Of a stretch of 61,997 nt of DNA, positions 1-9,181 are shown in pieces. How positions within the stretch are numbered: the stretch's first letter is position 1; each line of letters begins with the position of its first letter. The position numbers were made by a program, and so were the translations under genes. Source of the DNA: Streptomyces sp. NBC_00344 (lineage in GTDB: Bacteria; Actinomycetota; Actinomycetes; Streptomycetales; Streptomycetaceae); NCBI RefSeq assembly GCF_036088315.1, contig NZ_CP107997.1:1-61997 (forward strand). The letters run 5' to 3'. The notes under the pieces were generated by a model that saw nothing but the letters and a program-made list of their open reading frames with translations, ran no database searches and was not told where the DNA came from.

Positions 1-499
1 CATCGCTGCGCGATGTGCAAAGGAAACGAATTGCTTCGCAATTCGTGAAAGGCGCTTCGCACCTTTTATTCCTGGCTTCGCCAGGAATGGAAATTACGCT
101 TCGCTTAAATTCCTGAAAGACAGGCAGGTCCGCTTCGCTCCCCTGCCTGTTCCGGCTCCGCCGGAACGGCTGGCTACAGGACAGGATGGGTGCATCCGTG
201 CAGGCCTGTGTAGGATCCCGAAGAACAAGCCACGCCTGGGCGGTGACGAGGCGTCACCCTAGCCGGTGCCGGCCCCCGAGGGTCCGGGGGCCGAACTCCG
301 CTTTGCTCCATTCGCCCCTGACGATCTCTCACCTCTGCACGAGGTGATCTGTGCATGGAACAGTCTACCCGAAAACCACCACGATCACATGCGGTTGCGC
401 TAGAGTGAGACTCGCGCATCATCACCGTGTATCTGCATCATCCTGTGCGATAATGCTCTGTGTAGCATCCCGAGCGGATCGCTACCACCTCTGCCAGGG
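1..499. repeat. Left terminal inverted repeat (telomere)
   Basis: The sequence matches the reverse complement of the right end (61493-61997) almost throughout, with scattered substitutions and no net length change apart from 6 extra outermost bases on the right. The match stops just before the helicase gene. The outer 166 bases are a row of hairpins: 1-15, 26-46, 48-66, 68-88, 89-113 (imperfect), 121-149 (imperfect) and 150-166. Most have a GCTTCGC loop, so the complementary 3' strand carries GCGAAGC, the very stable single-base-loop form known from Streptomyces telomere overhangs. The first 15 bases match what I recall of palindromes II/III of the archetypal telomere. Confidence 0.93.
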
Positions 500-532
500 A
501 CTGTCGCCCTTCTCGATTCTTGGAGTACGGAT

Positions 533-2986
533 ATGCCGAATCCGGAAAAGATCACGTTGCGGCCTCATCAAATCGAGGCCGTTGACGCCGTGGTGCGCGG
601 CCTTGATATCCCGCCCGGGAAGCGGATTCCGCGTAATGGCCTGCGGGCCACGGTGGTGGCGGCGTGCGGTACCGGAAAGACCTTCATTGCCGCCCATTCC
701 GCGCTGCGCCTGGCACGGAATGGGCGCATTCTCGTGTTGCTTCCGACCTTGGATCTTCTGACGCAGACGGTGAAGGAATGGCGCTCTGCAGGGCATACGG
801 GTCCAGCTGTGGCGGTGTGTTCGCTCGATGATGACCCGCATCTGTGGGATCTGGATGTGCGATCCACGACCAGCCCGCCGCAGTTGGCGCTGTGGCACGG
901 CCGCGGACCGGTCACCGTGTACGCCACCTACGCCTCTCTGCCGGTGCTGGCTGAGGCGCACGAGGGCGCTTACGGGCTTCCCATGGACGTTTTCGACCTC
1001 GTGGTCGTTGACGAAGCCCACCGTACAAGTGGCTCCGCCGGTAAGGCCTGGGCCGCCATCCACGACCAGGAGGTCATCCCGGCGATGCGCCGGCTCTACA
1101 TGACCGCCACTCCTCGGATCTGGAAGGAGCGCCCGCCTCGGAAGCTTGAGCGGGCCGTCTCGGAGACCGGCGAACTGTTCGAAGGCCGGGACCGGCTGCC
1201 ACGGGAGCTGGCCTGCTCCATGGACGATCCGAAGATCTACGGCCCCGTCGTCTACGAGCTGTCACTCGCGTCAAGCGTCTCGCGCGGGCTGCTCGCGCGC
1301 TACCAGATCGTGGTGGTCGAGTTGAGGGATCCTCTCGTGACTCCCGCCCGTCTGGCCGGGGAGGAAGGCCGGGAGGAGCGGGTCCGCGGTGAGCGGATGG
1401 GCACTCTGCAGGCCGCGCTGCTGGAGACTATGAGAGCCCATCAGCTGCAGACCACCATCACCTTCCATCACCGGACCATAGAGGCCTCCGCGTTCGCGAA
1501 GGGGCTGCCCCGGGTCGCCAAGCGGCTGCATGCCTCGGATCCGGAGCGGTATCCGGAGAAGGTCTGGGCCGACTGGCTGAGCGGCGAGCATGAGATGGAC
1601 CACCGGCGCTCCGTGCTCGCTGATTTCGGGCGCAGGGCCGGGCGTGCGGTGCTTTCGAATTGTCGTGTTCTGAATGAGGGTGTGGATATTCGGGCCGTGG
1701 ACAGTGTGGCCCTGCTCGATCCCAAGGGGTCCGCGGTCGATATCGTTCAGGCCATCGGCCGGGCGTTGCGTCAGAAGCCGGGGCAGGGGAAGGTTGCTAC
1801 ATTGATCGTGCCAGTTTTTTTGGCACCGGATGAGCGGCCGGAAGACATGTTTACTTCCGCTTCTTATCGCCCGTTGGTGAAGGTCCTTGAAGGGCTTCGG
1901 GCGCATGATGAACGTGCCATTGAAATGCTCGCAATTCCTCAGGAAAATCAGAAGCGGGTTGTAGATCCGTCGGAAAACATCGGCCCGGAACCAGAGGAAG
2001 GCGCAGAGGAGTCGCGGCTGCTGCTGCGCTTCGCGGCCCCCCGGGATCCGGTGATGGTCGCCAAGTGGGTCAAGTTCCACGTCCTCGACACCGAACGCCA
2101 GGACTGGGCCCGCGGGTACGACGCCGCACGCCGCTACCAAGAGCGGGAAGACAGTCTCGATGTGCCCTACGGGCACCAGGAGGGCGCGTATCCACTGGGC
2201 AGGTGGCTGTCAGATCAGCGAAGGGCGTACCGGGCCGGGACTATGCCCAGCACCCGGGCGGACGAGCTGGAGGAGCTCGGGATGGTGTGGGACACCGCTG
2301 ACGCCGGGTTCGAGGAGAACCTCGCCGCGGCCCGCGCCTACTACGCCGAAGCTGGGACCCTGGCCGCCCCGCGGCACGCCACTGCTTTGGACAAGCCCGT
2401 GGGGCAATGGCTCACCAACCTCCGCCGGCCCGGCGGGCTCGGCAAAGACCCCGGGCGGGCGCAGCGACGCGGCGAGCTGCTCGCCGCGATCGACCCCGAC
2501 TGGAACCCTGGGCAGTTGGGCTGGACCGTGGACTGGCAACGCCACCACGTAGGGCTGCGCGCGCTCCTGGAGGCCGGCAGCACGCTGGAGGACATCCTGC
2601 CCGGCGTCACCTACCGCGGCGACGACATCGGACGCTGGAGGGCCCGGCAGGTAAGGGACTGGGCACGGCTGAACCCCGAGCAGCAGCGGCGGCTGGGAGA
2701 GCTGGGGGTGGGACCGGCTGTACGGGCGAAGACGGCGTCGGCACGGACCAGCGCGAAGACGGGGGCAGGCAAGGGCTCCGATGCGTTCACACGGGGCGTA
2801 GCGGCCCTGCAGCAGTTCATCGCACGCGAGGGGAGAACTGTGGTCGGCAGAGCTCACATTGAGGGGTTGCCCGACGGCACCTCCGTACGGCTGGGTGTAT
2901 TTCTCAGCAACCAAAAATCACGCCGCGACCGCTTGAGCGAGGAGCAGCTGGCCGCGCTTGCCGAACTCGGCCTCGACTGGGCATGA
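533..2986 (+). CDS. ttrA: TtrA-like terminal superfamily II helicase
   Basis: An 817-residue DEAD/DEAH helicase lying directly inside the telomere, the usual place for ttrA-like genes on Streptomyces linear replicons, where they have been linked to conjugal transfer of ends. Visible motifs are Walker A ACGTGKT (residues 44-50), DEAH (160-163), TATP (191-194) and motif VI QAIGRALRQ (406-414). The C-terminal third (about 520-817) has repeated W-rich helicase-associated segments. The ATG is preceded by a GGAG about 9 bases upstream. The helicase family is certain; the ttrA assignment rests on position and architecture. No second copy is present at the right end. Confidence 0.85.
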   Translation: MPNPEKITLRPHQIEAVDAVVRGLDIPPGKRIPRNGLRATVVAACGTGKTFIAAHSALRLARNGRILVLLPTLDLLTQTVKEWRSAGHTGPAVAVCSLDDDPHLWDLDVRSTTSPPQLALWHGRGPVTVYATYASLPVLAEAHEGAYGLPMDVFDLVVVDEAHRTSGSAGKAWAAIHDQEVIPAMRRLYMTATPRIWKERPPRKLERAVSETGELFEGRDRLPRELACSMDDPKIYGPVVYELSLASSVSRGLLARYQIVVVELRDPLVTPARLAGEEGREERVRGERMGTLQAALLETMRAHQLQTTITFHHRTIEASAFAKGLPRVAKRLHASDPERYPEKVWADWLSGEHEMDHRRSVLADFGRRAGRAVLSNCRVLNEGVDIRAVDSVALLDPKGSAVDIVQAIGRALRQKPGQGKVATLIVPVFLAPDERPEDMFTSASYRPLVKVLEGLRAHDERAIEMLAIPQENQKRVVDPSENIGPEPEEGAEESRLLLRFAAPRDPVMVAKWVKFHVLDTERQDWARGYDAARRYQEREDSLDVPYGHQEGAYPLGRWLSDQRRAYRAGTMPSTRADELEELGMVWDTADAGFEENLAAARAYYAEAGTLAAPRHATALDKPVGQWLTNLRRPGGLGKDPGRAQRRGELLAAIDPDWNPGQLGWTVDWQRHHVGLRALLEAGSTLEDILPGVTYRGDDIGRWRARQVRDWARLNPEQQRRLGELGVGPAVRAKTASARTSAKTGAGKGSDAFTRGVAALQQFIAREGRTVVGRAHIEGLPDGTSVRLGVFLSNQKSRRDRLSEEQLAALAELGLDWA

Positions 2987-3032
2987 GCGGATAGCCGGGA
3001 CAACAGGGTCTCGCCGCGCGCACCATGGAGTT

Positions 3033-3893
3033 GTGGCTAGCCAGGATGAAAAGGGCCAGGGCGGCGTGCTGGAGCCGGTCGGGCGGGCTAATGCGGTCCG
3101 GCTGACCGAAGAGCTGCGAGCGGCGCTCGGGGAGGCGCGGCAGGTTGCGGTGGTGCTGGCCGTGCGGGTGCAGGCTGCGCACCGGGCCCGGGTATGGATT
3201 CCGCTCGGGTACTCCGGGTGGGGTGCCTACGCACACGGTGAGCTCGGGATCAGCAGAGCGCAGGCGTACCGGCTGATCGATATCGCCGAGTCGGCCGGCG
3301 CGCTGAACCGAGCGATCGGCGCGGCCGGGGCCCTGGCACCCGTGTCACCCGCGGGAGACACCAGTACGGGTGGTCTCGTGGATGTGGGGCTGTCACAGCG
3401 GGCGCTGCGCGAGGTCCACGGCCGGCTCGATGAACTCAGCCGCACCGTGACCGAGCGGCTCACCGCAGCAGCCCAGACCGGGGCACTGGACGCCCCGGTG
3501 GTGAGCAGCATCGTGGGCCAGGCCGTCGAGGAGCTCCGCCACGAACCGCCCCGGGCAGCCCGTGACACCGCTGATGACCCTGATGACGGCGTTGCCAGCG
3601 CTGGTGAGGCCGATGACGGCGGAGGGATGGAGCAGGCACTCGCTGACGCGCAGCGGCATCCCGCTGACACTGCGGTGATACGGCACCTGGTCGACGAGAT
3701 GGCCGCGGCCGGCGGGCGGCTGGGACAGATCGCTCTCGAACTCGCCCCCGCATACCTCTCCGAACAGGAAGCCGTCGACACGGTCCTCGCCCGGTACGCG
3801 AACGACGTCGGCTGCGACGTGGACACCATCCTCGCCGTACGCCGCTACGCCCTCACCGGCGACCGCCGCACCCTCGAAGGCACCTGGCTCTGA
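3033..3893 (+). CDS. Putative DNA-binding protein with ParB/HTH-like segment
   Basis: A 286-residue acidic protein. Residues about 20-90 are helical, with a segment around GISRAQAYRLIDIAE that reads as a helix-turn-helix. The rest is alanine- and aspartate-rich with no family I can name. I chose GTG 3033, after the stop of the helicase gene, because the alternative TTG at 2958 would overlap that gene by 29 bases. Ribosome-binding support is weak for both. Codon use fits a real gene. It follows the helicase on the same strand and may be co-transcribed with it. Confidence 0.6.
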   Translation: MASQDEKGQGGVLEPVGRANAVRLTEELRAALGEARQVAVVLAVRVQAAHRARVWIPLGYSGWGAYAHGELGISRAQAYRLIDIAESAGALNRAIGAAGALAPVSPAGDTSTGGLVDVGLSQRALREVHGRLDELSRTVTERLTAAAQTGALDAPVVSSIVGQAVEELRHEPPRAARDTADDPDDGVASAGEADDGGGMEQALADAQRHPADTAVIRHLVDEMAAAGGRLGQIALELAPAYLSEQEAVDTVLARYANDVGCDVDTILAVRRYALTGDRRTLEGTWL

Positions 3894-3914
3894 CCGAGCC
3901 CACCGCAGCATGCT

Positions 3915-4060
3915 GCGCGGCCACCGGGGTGAATCCGACGCCCGCTCCCGTGACCTGTAACGGGCTGGCCGTGTTGGCCAGGTGACGCGTGCCCGCTGCG
4001 AACAGCCACGGGAGACGCCATCGTGTGGGGCCTTTGTCCTGCCCGGCCAGGGCCCCACAC
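3915..4060 (+). ncRNA. Cobalamin-riboswitch-like RNA element, copy A
   Basis: Between two convergent genes lies a block with the features I recall for cobalamin riboswitches: GGGGTGAATCCGACGC (3927-3942), then CCCGTGACCTGTAACGGG (3947-3964), then a B12-box-like AGCCACGGGAGACGCC near 4005-4020. A GC hairpin at 4023-4032/4051-4060 follows. A related block lies inverted at 52439-52590 with compensating changes in the hairpins. No coding region lies downstream on this strand, so if it is a riboswitch it is an orphan or its target has been lost. The class assignment is inference. Confidence 0.45.
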
Positions 4061-4114
4061 ACCGCACTGAGCGGGGGCTGTGTGTGACCGGCAGAGCTCC
4101 GCTGCTCGGAAGCC

Positions 4115-5500
4115 TCAGCGCAGGAAGCCGAACAACCCGTTCTTCTTACGCCATGCTTCCGCTTCCGCCTTCGTTTGAGCCGCTTCAGCCGCCCGTTCCT
4201 CGGCCTCCTGGCGCTTCCCCTCCTTGACGGAGGTGCACACGGTGCAATCACTGCCCGGCGGTACGGATTGCCAGGTATCGCTCGGGTAGACATCACGGCC
4301 GCAGGTCGGACACGCCCACGCGCTGGCCTTCCGTCGCCGCTTCGTCTCTTCCCGCTCACGCTGCCCGCGCTCCTGCTCGGCGCGAGACGTCAGGCGGCGC
4401 TGCTCCTCGCGGGCGTGGAAGGCGCGGTAGTCGTCCGGGTTGTCCAGGGCCACTTCAAGGGATTCGAGATGGGAGTGGCCGTAGCGCCACCAGATGACGC
4501 CATGGGGGCCGTGCTCCTGCAGTCGGGCGAGCGTAGTGACGATGACCGGGATGGTGCCCGTGTAGTCGCGGTAACCATCCTTGGTCCCGCCCGTGGTCCC
4601 GGTTCCATAGAGGCTTCCGCCGTGCCAGTGGCCCTTCCAGCATTCTTGGGAGAGGTCGCGGACGGCTTTGATACGGTTCATCATCGCCTCCCGCCCGACC
4701 TTGGCGGTGAACACCAGAGCCAGAGGCGGATACCCGCCGCGGCCACTGTCGTCGTAGAGGGTGCGCCACAGGGGGACGTCCCGCCCGTCCGTGTCCTTGA
4801 CGGTACGGCGGAAGAACCGGCGGTACTTGACGAGTTTCCCTGCCACGGTCGGCCGGTCCTCGGTGCCGTTGTCGACCTCCACGAACAGCACCGGCAACCC
4901 CGCCTGAGGAGCCGTCAAGACCGCGTCCGCGCGAGGGCTGCCCCTGCCCGGCGTGGTGAACGTCCCCGTCACCGGCAGCACTACCTCGGTCTCCCACCCG
5001 GGCAGCGTGCCGATACCCGGCGGGCGCGGACCACCTTCCAGGACCGGGTCCGGACGGGAGGGGGCCGGCAGCTTCTTACGGACAACCGGGCTGGTTGGTT
5101 CCGGGACGGTCTGGAGGAACGCGGTGATCGTGTCGGTGACCTTCCGCGCGTGCGGAGCACCCGAGGCCACCGATGCCTTCGCCGTGCCGCCCATCTCCTT
5201 CACCTCGCGGTCCAGGACCACGCTCGCGGCCGCCAGGCCGGCTGGGGTGAGGTTCCACAGCTTCTCGCTGACCCGGTTGCCCTTCGCGTTGATCCGGGTC
5301 GCCGAACCGAGCGAGACGACCAAGCCCTCCACCACGAGATCCTTCGCACCATTACGGACGGTCTGCGCATCCGCGGTGCCCGGACACATCAGCTGCCGGA
5401 TCTGCTCAGCCGTAGCGACCTTCACCACCCCGAGCCCGGCGAGCACCATCGTCCGCGTCTTCGTCGTCGACCCATACGGCCGCGTCTTCGTCCCACCCAC
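4115..5500 (-). CDS. Replication-relaxation family protein
   Basis: A 461-residue protein resembling the replication-relaxation family common on actinobacterial plasmids. The N-terminus (about 10-90) is a winged-helix-like segment (VATAEQIRQLMCPG). The middle has a nuclease-like strand with FVEVDNGTEDR, followed by LVKYRRFF. The C-terminus carries a CPTCGRD/CTVC zinc ribbon and a charged coiled coil. The family is thought to work in plasmid replication or nicking, but the biochemistry is not established. It is convergent with the upstream plus-strand genes. Confidence 0.75.
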   Translation of the reverse strand: MGGTKTRPYGSTTKTRTMVLAGLGVVKVATAEQIRQLMCPGTADAQTVRNGAKDLVVEGLVVSLGSATRINAKGNRVSEKLWNLTPAGLAAASVVLDREVKEMGGTAKASVASGAPHARKVTDTITAFLQTVPEPTSPVVRKKLPAPSRPDPVLEGGPRPPGIGTLPGWETEVVLPVTGTFTTPGRGSPRADAVLTAPQAGLPVLFVEVDNGTEDRPTVAGKLVKYRRFFRRTVKDTDGRDVPLWRTLYDDSGRGGYPPLALVFTAKVGREAMMNRIKAVRDLSQECWKGHWHGGSLYGTGTTGGTKDGYRDYTGTIPVIVTTLARLQEHGPHGVIWWRYGHSHLESLEVALDNPDDYRAFHAREEQRRLTSRAEQERGQREREETKRRRKASAWACPTCGRDVYPSDTWQSVPPGSDCTVCTSVKEGKRQEAEERAAEAAQTKAEAEAWRKKNGLFGFLR

Positions 5501-5942
5501 CTGCTAACCCCCCGCACCTTCCCTGCCCGCCCGGCCGCCGCCCGCGGTGGCCGGCGACAGCCAGCCCCGGCACCCCCGGAACCCGATGATCACCACTCCT
5601 ACCACTCCCTACAGACAGGAGAAGGTGAGAAAGAGGGTCGGTCGAGACACCGGAAACGGGCTGGGCAAGGGGTCTGAACTGCGTAAACGCTCACATCATC
5701 TGTGAAAGACACCGTAGGGGAGACCGCAGGGGAAAACATAGGGAACATTGCAGGGCCGACCACGCCCTCTCAGCGGCTTGCCCACCGGACCGAGTTGGTC
5801 ACGCCGGCCGGAGTTGGTCACGCCGGCCGGGTGGCTTCCAGGAGGAAGCCGCCCGACCTCGCACACGGCATGGCCGCCCGGCAGGCCGCACGGCCGGTGC
5901 CGCCGCAGGCCATAACAGCGCCTATGGGTGGTGGAGAACAGC
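5501..5942. other. Intergenic region, no gene seen
   Basis: About 440 bases that should hold the promoter of the replication-relaxation gene. The only clear structure is the 19-base tandem repeat at 5792-5829. Reading frames here have no convincing codon bias. Confidence 0.6.
5792..5829. repeat. 19-bp tandem direct repeat
   Basis: GAGTTGGTCACGCCGGCCG occurs twice in a row (5792-5810 and 5811-5829) in the space downstream of a small minus-strand gene. It could be a protein-binding site. Confidence 0.8.
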
Positions 5943-6167
5943 TCAGGCAGCACTCCACTGGTGCGCCCGGGCGCCGCGCCACTCGATCCACCGGTCATCG
6001 TCCAGGATGCTGTCGGGATCCGGGACGCCGATGCCCTCGAGGAATACCACCAGATCGTGATCACTGTAAGCGGTGCCGAGGATCTCATCCCGGCCCCGGG
6101 AATGCACAGTGACTCTCCGGCCTCCCGTGCGGGAAGGCCGGTGCACAACAATCGGCGCGCTCCTCAC
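5943..6167 (-). CDS. Small conserved-looking protein, unknown function
   Basis: A 74-residue protein ending in EWRGARAHQW, with a central acidic stretch (DHDLVVFLEGIGVPDPDSIL). It resembles a small family seen often in Streptomyces; I know no function for it. The GTG start lies directly behind a GGGGAGG run, so the true start may be a later in-frame GTG. A strong hairpin lies upstream at 6233-6257. Confidence 0.55.
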   Translation of the reverse strand: MRSAPIVVHRPSRTGGRRVTVHSRGRDEILGTAYSDHDLVVFLEGIGVPDPDSILDDDRWIEWRGARAHQWSAA

Positions 6168-6232
6168 CCTCCCCAGCGTGCCCCCCGCAACCGTGCCCGG
6201 CGAGCCCGCACAGCCCCCTCACAAAAACAGGC

Positions 6233-6257
6233 CCGCATCCGCCAACCGCGGATGCGG
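6233..6257. terminator. GC-rich hairpin
   Basis: A perfect 10-bp stem (CCGCATCCGC pairing with GCGGATGCGG) with a 5-base loop. It probably insulates the flanking genes. Confidence 0.65.
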
Positions 6258-6454
6258 ACCTGGATACGTCACCTCAGCCTTGGAAACCGCCTCGCCGCCC
6301 AGACCATCCGAATCAACGACCTGCGAAGTACGGGTTCTAGGATCCCCGCGGCCACAGTCTCAAAGTCAGCACTGAATTGCGTGGTGACGTCCGTGGTGGA
6401 GACGAGCACCGCCTACATCAGCCCCTGGCAACCGCCGTATGAGGACTGCACACA

Positions 6455-6496
6455 CAGCGGCGGCGGCCTCCACCACACAAGTGGGGGCCGCCGCTG
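6455..6496 (+). terminator. GC-rich hairpin with short T run
   Basis: A long GC stem (CAGCGGCGGC pairing with GCCGCCGCTG) followed by TTT, upstream of the parA promoter region. Confidence 0.65.
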
Positions 6497-6650
6497 TTTC
6501 CAGTGTCGTCGACCACCGGTGCCGCGTGGGCGGGATGTCACGCTGGACGGTTCACTTCTGGCGCTGCGACCCCGCTGGACGAGACACCTGTTCCTCTGGT
6601 CCTCGGGAGTGTTGCCTGCCCGCCACTCCAACCGTGAGTAAGGTACCCGC

Positions 6651-7805
6651 ATGACCGCCCCTTACAGTCCCGATGAACGGGAAAAGGTAGTTGCCAAGCT
6701 TCCTGCCTCTCTGCGGCAGGAACTCAAGGTCCGAGCAGCCCAGTTGGGCGTGGACATCAAGGATGCCGTCACGGAAGGCGTCCACGCCTGGCGAGACGCC
6801 GACGGGCCCCGCCCATCGGTCAACACGTCTGGAGGCAATTCATTCGCCACCTACCTTCCGACCGGGCTGTACGCGGAGTTCAAGAACGACTGCAAGGAAC
6901 GGGACATCCCCTTCAACCAGGGCATTGCCCAGTCGATCCGCCTGTGGCTCGACAGCAACCTCTCCCCCCGTCGCGTTCCCCGCACGACCGGCGCCCGCCG
7001 ACTCATCTTCGGCAACCAGAAGGGCGGGGTGGGCAAGACTGCGACCTCGGCCGGCGTCGCGGAGGCCCTCGCGGAAGGCGGCGAGCGCGTTCTCCTCGTC
7101 GACTTCGACCCGCAGTGCCACCTCACCAAGCAGCTCGGCTACGAGATGCTCGGCATCGACAACCCCAGCCTCGCCAAGCACATGCTGGGCGAAGGAAATG
7201 GCGCGCTCCGCGATCTGCTCGTGCCCATAGAGGAGGGCTCCTTCGGCGGCCGGCTATTCCTACTGCCCGGTTGCAAGGACGCGTTCCTGCTGGATGCCAA
7301 ACTGGCCACCAGTCGCCACGTCCGCATCAAGGAAACGGCACTGGAGAAGGCCCTGGAGCCGCTGGAGAGCGAGTTCGACTTCATCGTGATCGACTGCCCG
7401 CCCAGCCTCGGCTACTCCATGGACACCGCCCTCTACTACGCACGCACCCGCGACTCCGAAGAACCCAGCGAGTCAGGTGTGGTGATCCCCGTCCTGGCCG
7501 AAGACAGCTCGGCCGACGCGTACGACATGCTCTTCGATCAGATCGAGGACCTCACGGCCGACCTGGATGTCGGCATCACCAAGTTGGGCTTCGTGGTGAA
7601 CATGTACGACAGCCGTAAGGGCTACATCGCCACCTCGTCCCTCGACAGCTGGAAGACCATCGGCGATCCGCCGGTCCTCGCCGTGGTCCCTGAGCGGAAG
7701 GAACAGCGCGAGGCGAACCGCCTCAAGGCTCCCCTACTCACCTCCGCGCCTGACTGCGAGCAGTCCGAAGCCATGCGCACCATCGCCCTGGCGGTGAAGG
7801 GGTGA
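6651..7805 (+). CDS. parA: ParA partition ATPase with N-terminal RHH-like pair
   Basis: A 384-residue ParA/MinD-type ATPase that would move the plasmid over the nucleoid together with ParB. The deviant Walker A is KGGVGKT (124-130), followed by VLLVDFDPQ (A') and DFIVIDCPP (Walker B). Ahead of the ATPase, residues about 10-50 and 62-103 each read as strand plus two helices ending in tryptophan (VHAWRD, IRLWLD), suggesting two ribbon-helix-helix-like DNA-binding units. The stop overlaps the parB start (GTGA), so the two are translationally coupled. Confidence 0.93.
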   Translation: MTAPYSPDEREKVVAKLPASLRQELKVRAAQLGVDIKDAVTEGVHAWRDADGPRPSVNTSGGNSFATYLPTGLYAEFKNDCKERDIPFNQGIAQSIRLWLDSNLSPRRVPRTTGARRLIFGNQKGGVGKTATSAGVAEALAEGGERVLLVDFDPQCHLTKQLGYEMLGIDNPSLAKHMLGEGNGALRDLLVPIEEGSFGGRLFLLPGCKDAFLLDAKLATSRHVRIKETALEKALEPLESEFDFIVIDCPPSLGYSMDTALYYARTRDSEEPSESGVVIPVLAEDSSADAYDMLFDQIEDLTADLDVGITKLGFVVNMYDSRKGYIATSSLDSWKTIGDPPVLAVVPERKEQREANRLKAPLLTSAPDCEQSEAMRTIALAVKG

Positions 7806-8977
7806 AGGCCGCTGACCGGCTGGGTGCCGGGTCCTCGTTCACCAACGTGCCACGCGGACGGAGCGACCGCGGACGAGCCAAGGCCATCACGCAAGGCGAT
7901 GTCCCGGCCTACGAACTGGTGCGCCTGCATCTCAACGAAGTCGCGCCCACTCCCCTGAATCCGCGCCGGAACTTCGGCACCGATGAAGAGAAGTCCCGGT
8001 TCGGCGAGGAACTACGCGCTGTCCAGCTCGCCGCATGCGTGGCGGTCTCCCGGGAGACTTATCTGGGACTGTGGCCCGAGCATTCCAGTGAGATCGGCAA
8101 GGCCGACTACGTGCTCGTCAACGGCGAGCGCCGCTACCGCAGCGCGGATCACGTCGGGCTGGAAGCCCTCGACTTCGTCGTGCGCAACGACCTGGCCTCT
8201 TCAAGGGAAGACTTCATAGACTTCCTCCTCAAGGAAAACCTGGACCGTGAGGACTTCGACCTCGTGGAAAGGGCGCGCGGCGTCCAGGCCCTCGTCGCCG
8301 TATGCGCCTATGAGAGCGAAGCCGGCGCCCAGACCCGGGCGGCCGAGCGGCTGGGTAAGTCCAGGGCGTGGGTGACCAATCAGCTGGCCTTGCTGATTTT
8401 GCCGGATGACATCCAAGAGAAGCTCAGCTCCGGTGAGTTGCCGGAGCGCGAGGGACGCCTGCTGGCCCGCCACTACAAGGCGCACCCCGATCTGAGCTCC
8501 GCGGACCTCATGGAGCACCTGGCCCTGTCCCGGGAGTCTCAGGCCCGTAAGCGGGAGGATGAGAAAGAGCTACTGCGGGCGGCCAAGAGCACGGCTGTGT
8601 TGACCGCGGTCAACAACGAAGTACCTGTCGAAGAGGGCCGGGGCGGTCAGTCGACCGTGTTGACCACGGTCAACGACTCCGTGCTACCGACCGACGACGC
8701 GCCCACCCGCTCGGTGTTGACCGCGGTCAACACCGAGACTCCCCCGGCGGCACCGAAGCGCGACACAGCCGGTAAGCCCGCCTCTTCGGTCTCCGCGCCG
8801 CCGTCAGGCCCCGTCTTGCCGCACCAGGACAGCCCGGCGGGCGAGGCCACTGAGTACGCCAAGGTCCTCATGAAGGAACTCGGTGACGATCCAACGGAGC
8901 AGGCGCGGACGATCGCTTCGGCGCTCAGCATGCCGGAGCTGAGCGAGTTGGTCAGTGCGCTTCGCGCCCACATGTAG
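7802..8977 (+). CDS. parB: ParB centromere-binding protein
   Basis: A 391-residue ParB-family protein. It has an NPRRNF segment near 53, the nuclease/CTPase-domain box NGERRYRSADH (107-117) and a helix-turn-helix around TRAAERLGKSRAWVTNQLA (178-196). The linker to the C-terminal dimerisation segment contains VLTAVNN (266-272), VLTTVND (286-292) and VLTAVNT (305-311). These are encoded by three copies of the 16-bp palindrome also found downstream, so the gene appears to carry its own centromere. The GTG start overlaps the parA stop. Confidence 0.92.
   Translation: MKAADRLGAGSSFTNVPRGRSDRGRAKAITQGDVPAYELVRLHLNEVAPTPLNPRRNFGTDEEKSRFGEELRAVQLAACVAVSRETYLGLWPEHSSEIGKADYVLVNGERRYRSADHVGLEALDFVVRNDLASSREDFIDFLLKENLDREDFDLVERARGVQALVAVCAYESEAGAQTRAAERLGKSRAWVTNQLALLILPDDIQEKLSSGELPEREGRLLARHYKAHPDLSSADLMEHLALSRESQARKREDEKELLRAAKSTAVLTAVNNEVPVEEGRGGQSTVLTTVNDSVLPTDDAPTRSVLTAVNTETPPAAPKRDTAGKPASSVSAPPSGPVLPHQDSPAGEATEYAKVLMKELGDDPTEQARTIASALSMPELSELVSALRAHM
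8599..8614. promoter_or_regulatory. parS-like palindrome 1 (inside parB)
   Basis: Exact GTTGACCGCGGTCAAC, a perfect 16-bp palindrome, within the parB reading frame. Confidence 0.8.
8659..8674. promoter_or_regulatory. parS-like palindrome 2 (inside parB)
   Basis: GTTGACCACGGTCAAC, one mismatch to the consensus, within parB and 60 bases after site 1. Confidence 0.75.
8716..8731. promoter_or_regulatory. parS-like palindrome 3 (inside parB)
   Basis: Exact GTTGACCGCGGTCAAC within parB, 57 bases after site 2. Confidence 0.8.
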
Positions 8978-9032
8978 CGCACGCTCCTGATCGTTCAGAG
9001 TGGCCCCCTCCGTTCCGGCGGGGGCCACTGTT

Positions 9033-9048
9033 GTTGACCGCAGTCAAC
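9033..9048. promoter_or_regulatory. parS-like palindrome 4
   Basis: GTTGACCGCAGTCAAC, one mismatch, in the space just after parB. Confidence 0.75.
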
Positions 9049-9181
9049 AACCAGCGCGCCAGTGGATGTGAGGACAAGTCCCCGGAGCTGAGCCACACGG
9101 CTGCTGGACAGTTCCCCTCCCGCCCAATTTGCGTGCGGCAGAGTGTGATCGGGGGGCACTGTCTCATCGGAGGGGATTCAG

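Larger units (their letters stand above)
6168..6650. other. Intergenic region with two hairpins
   Basis: The region separates a small minus-strand gene from parA. It contains the hairpins at 6233-6257 and 6455-6496 and presumably the parA promoter. No convincing gene is visible. Confidence 0.6.

Noticed and set aside
351..761. Short frame starting in the left inverted repeat, with a counterpart at 61342-61641
   Set aside because: The similarity follows from the inverted repeat itself; there is no ribosome-binding site and the two diverge outside it.
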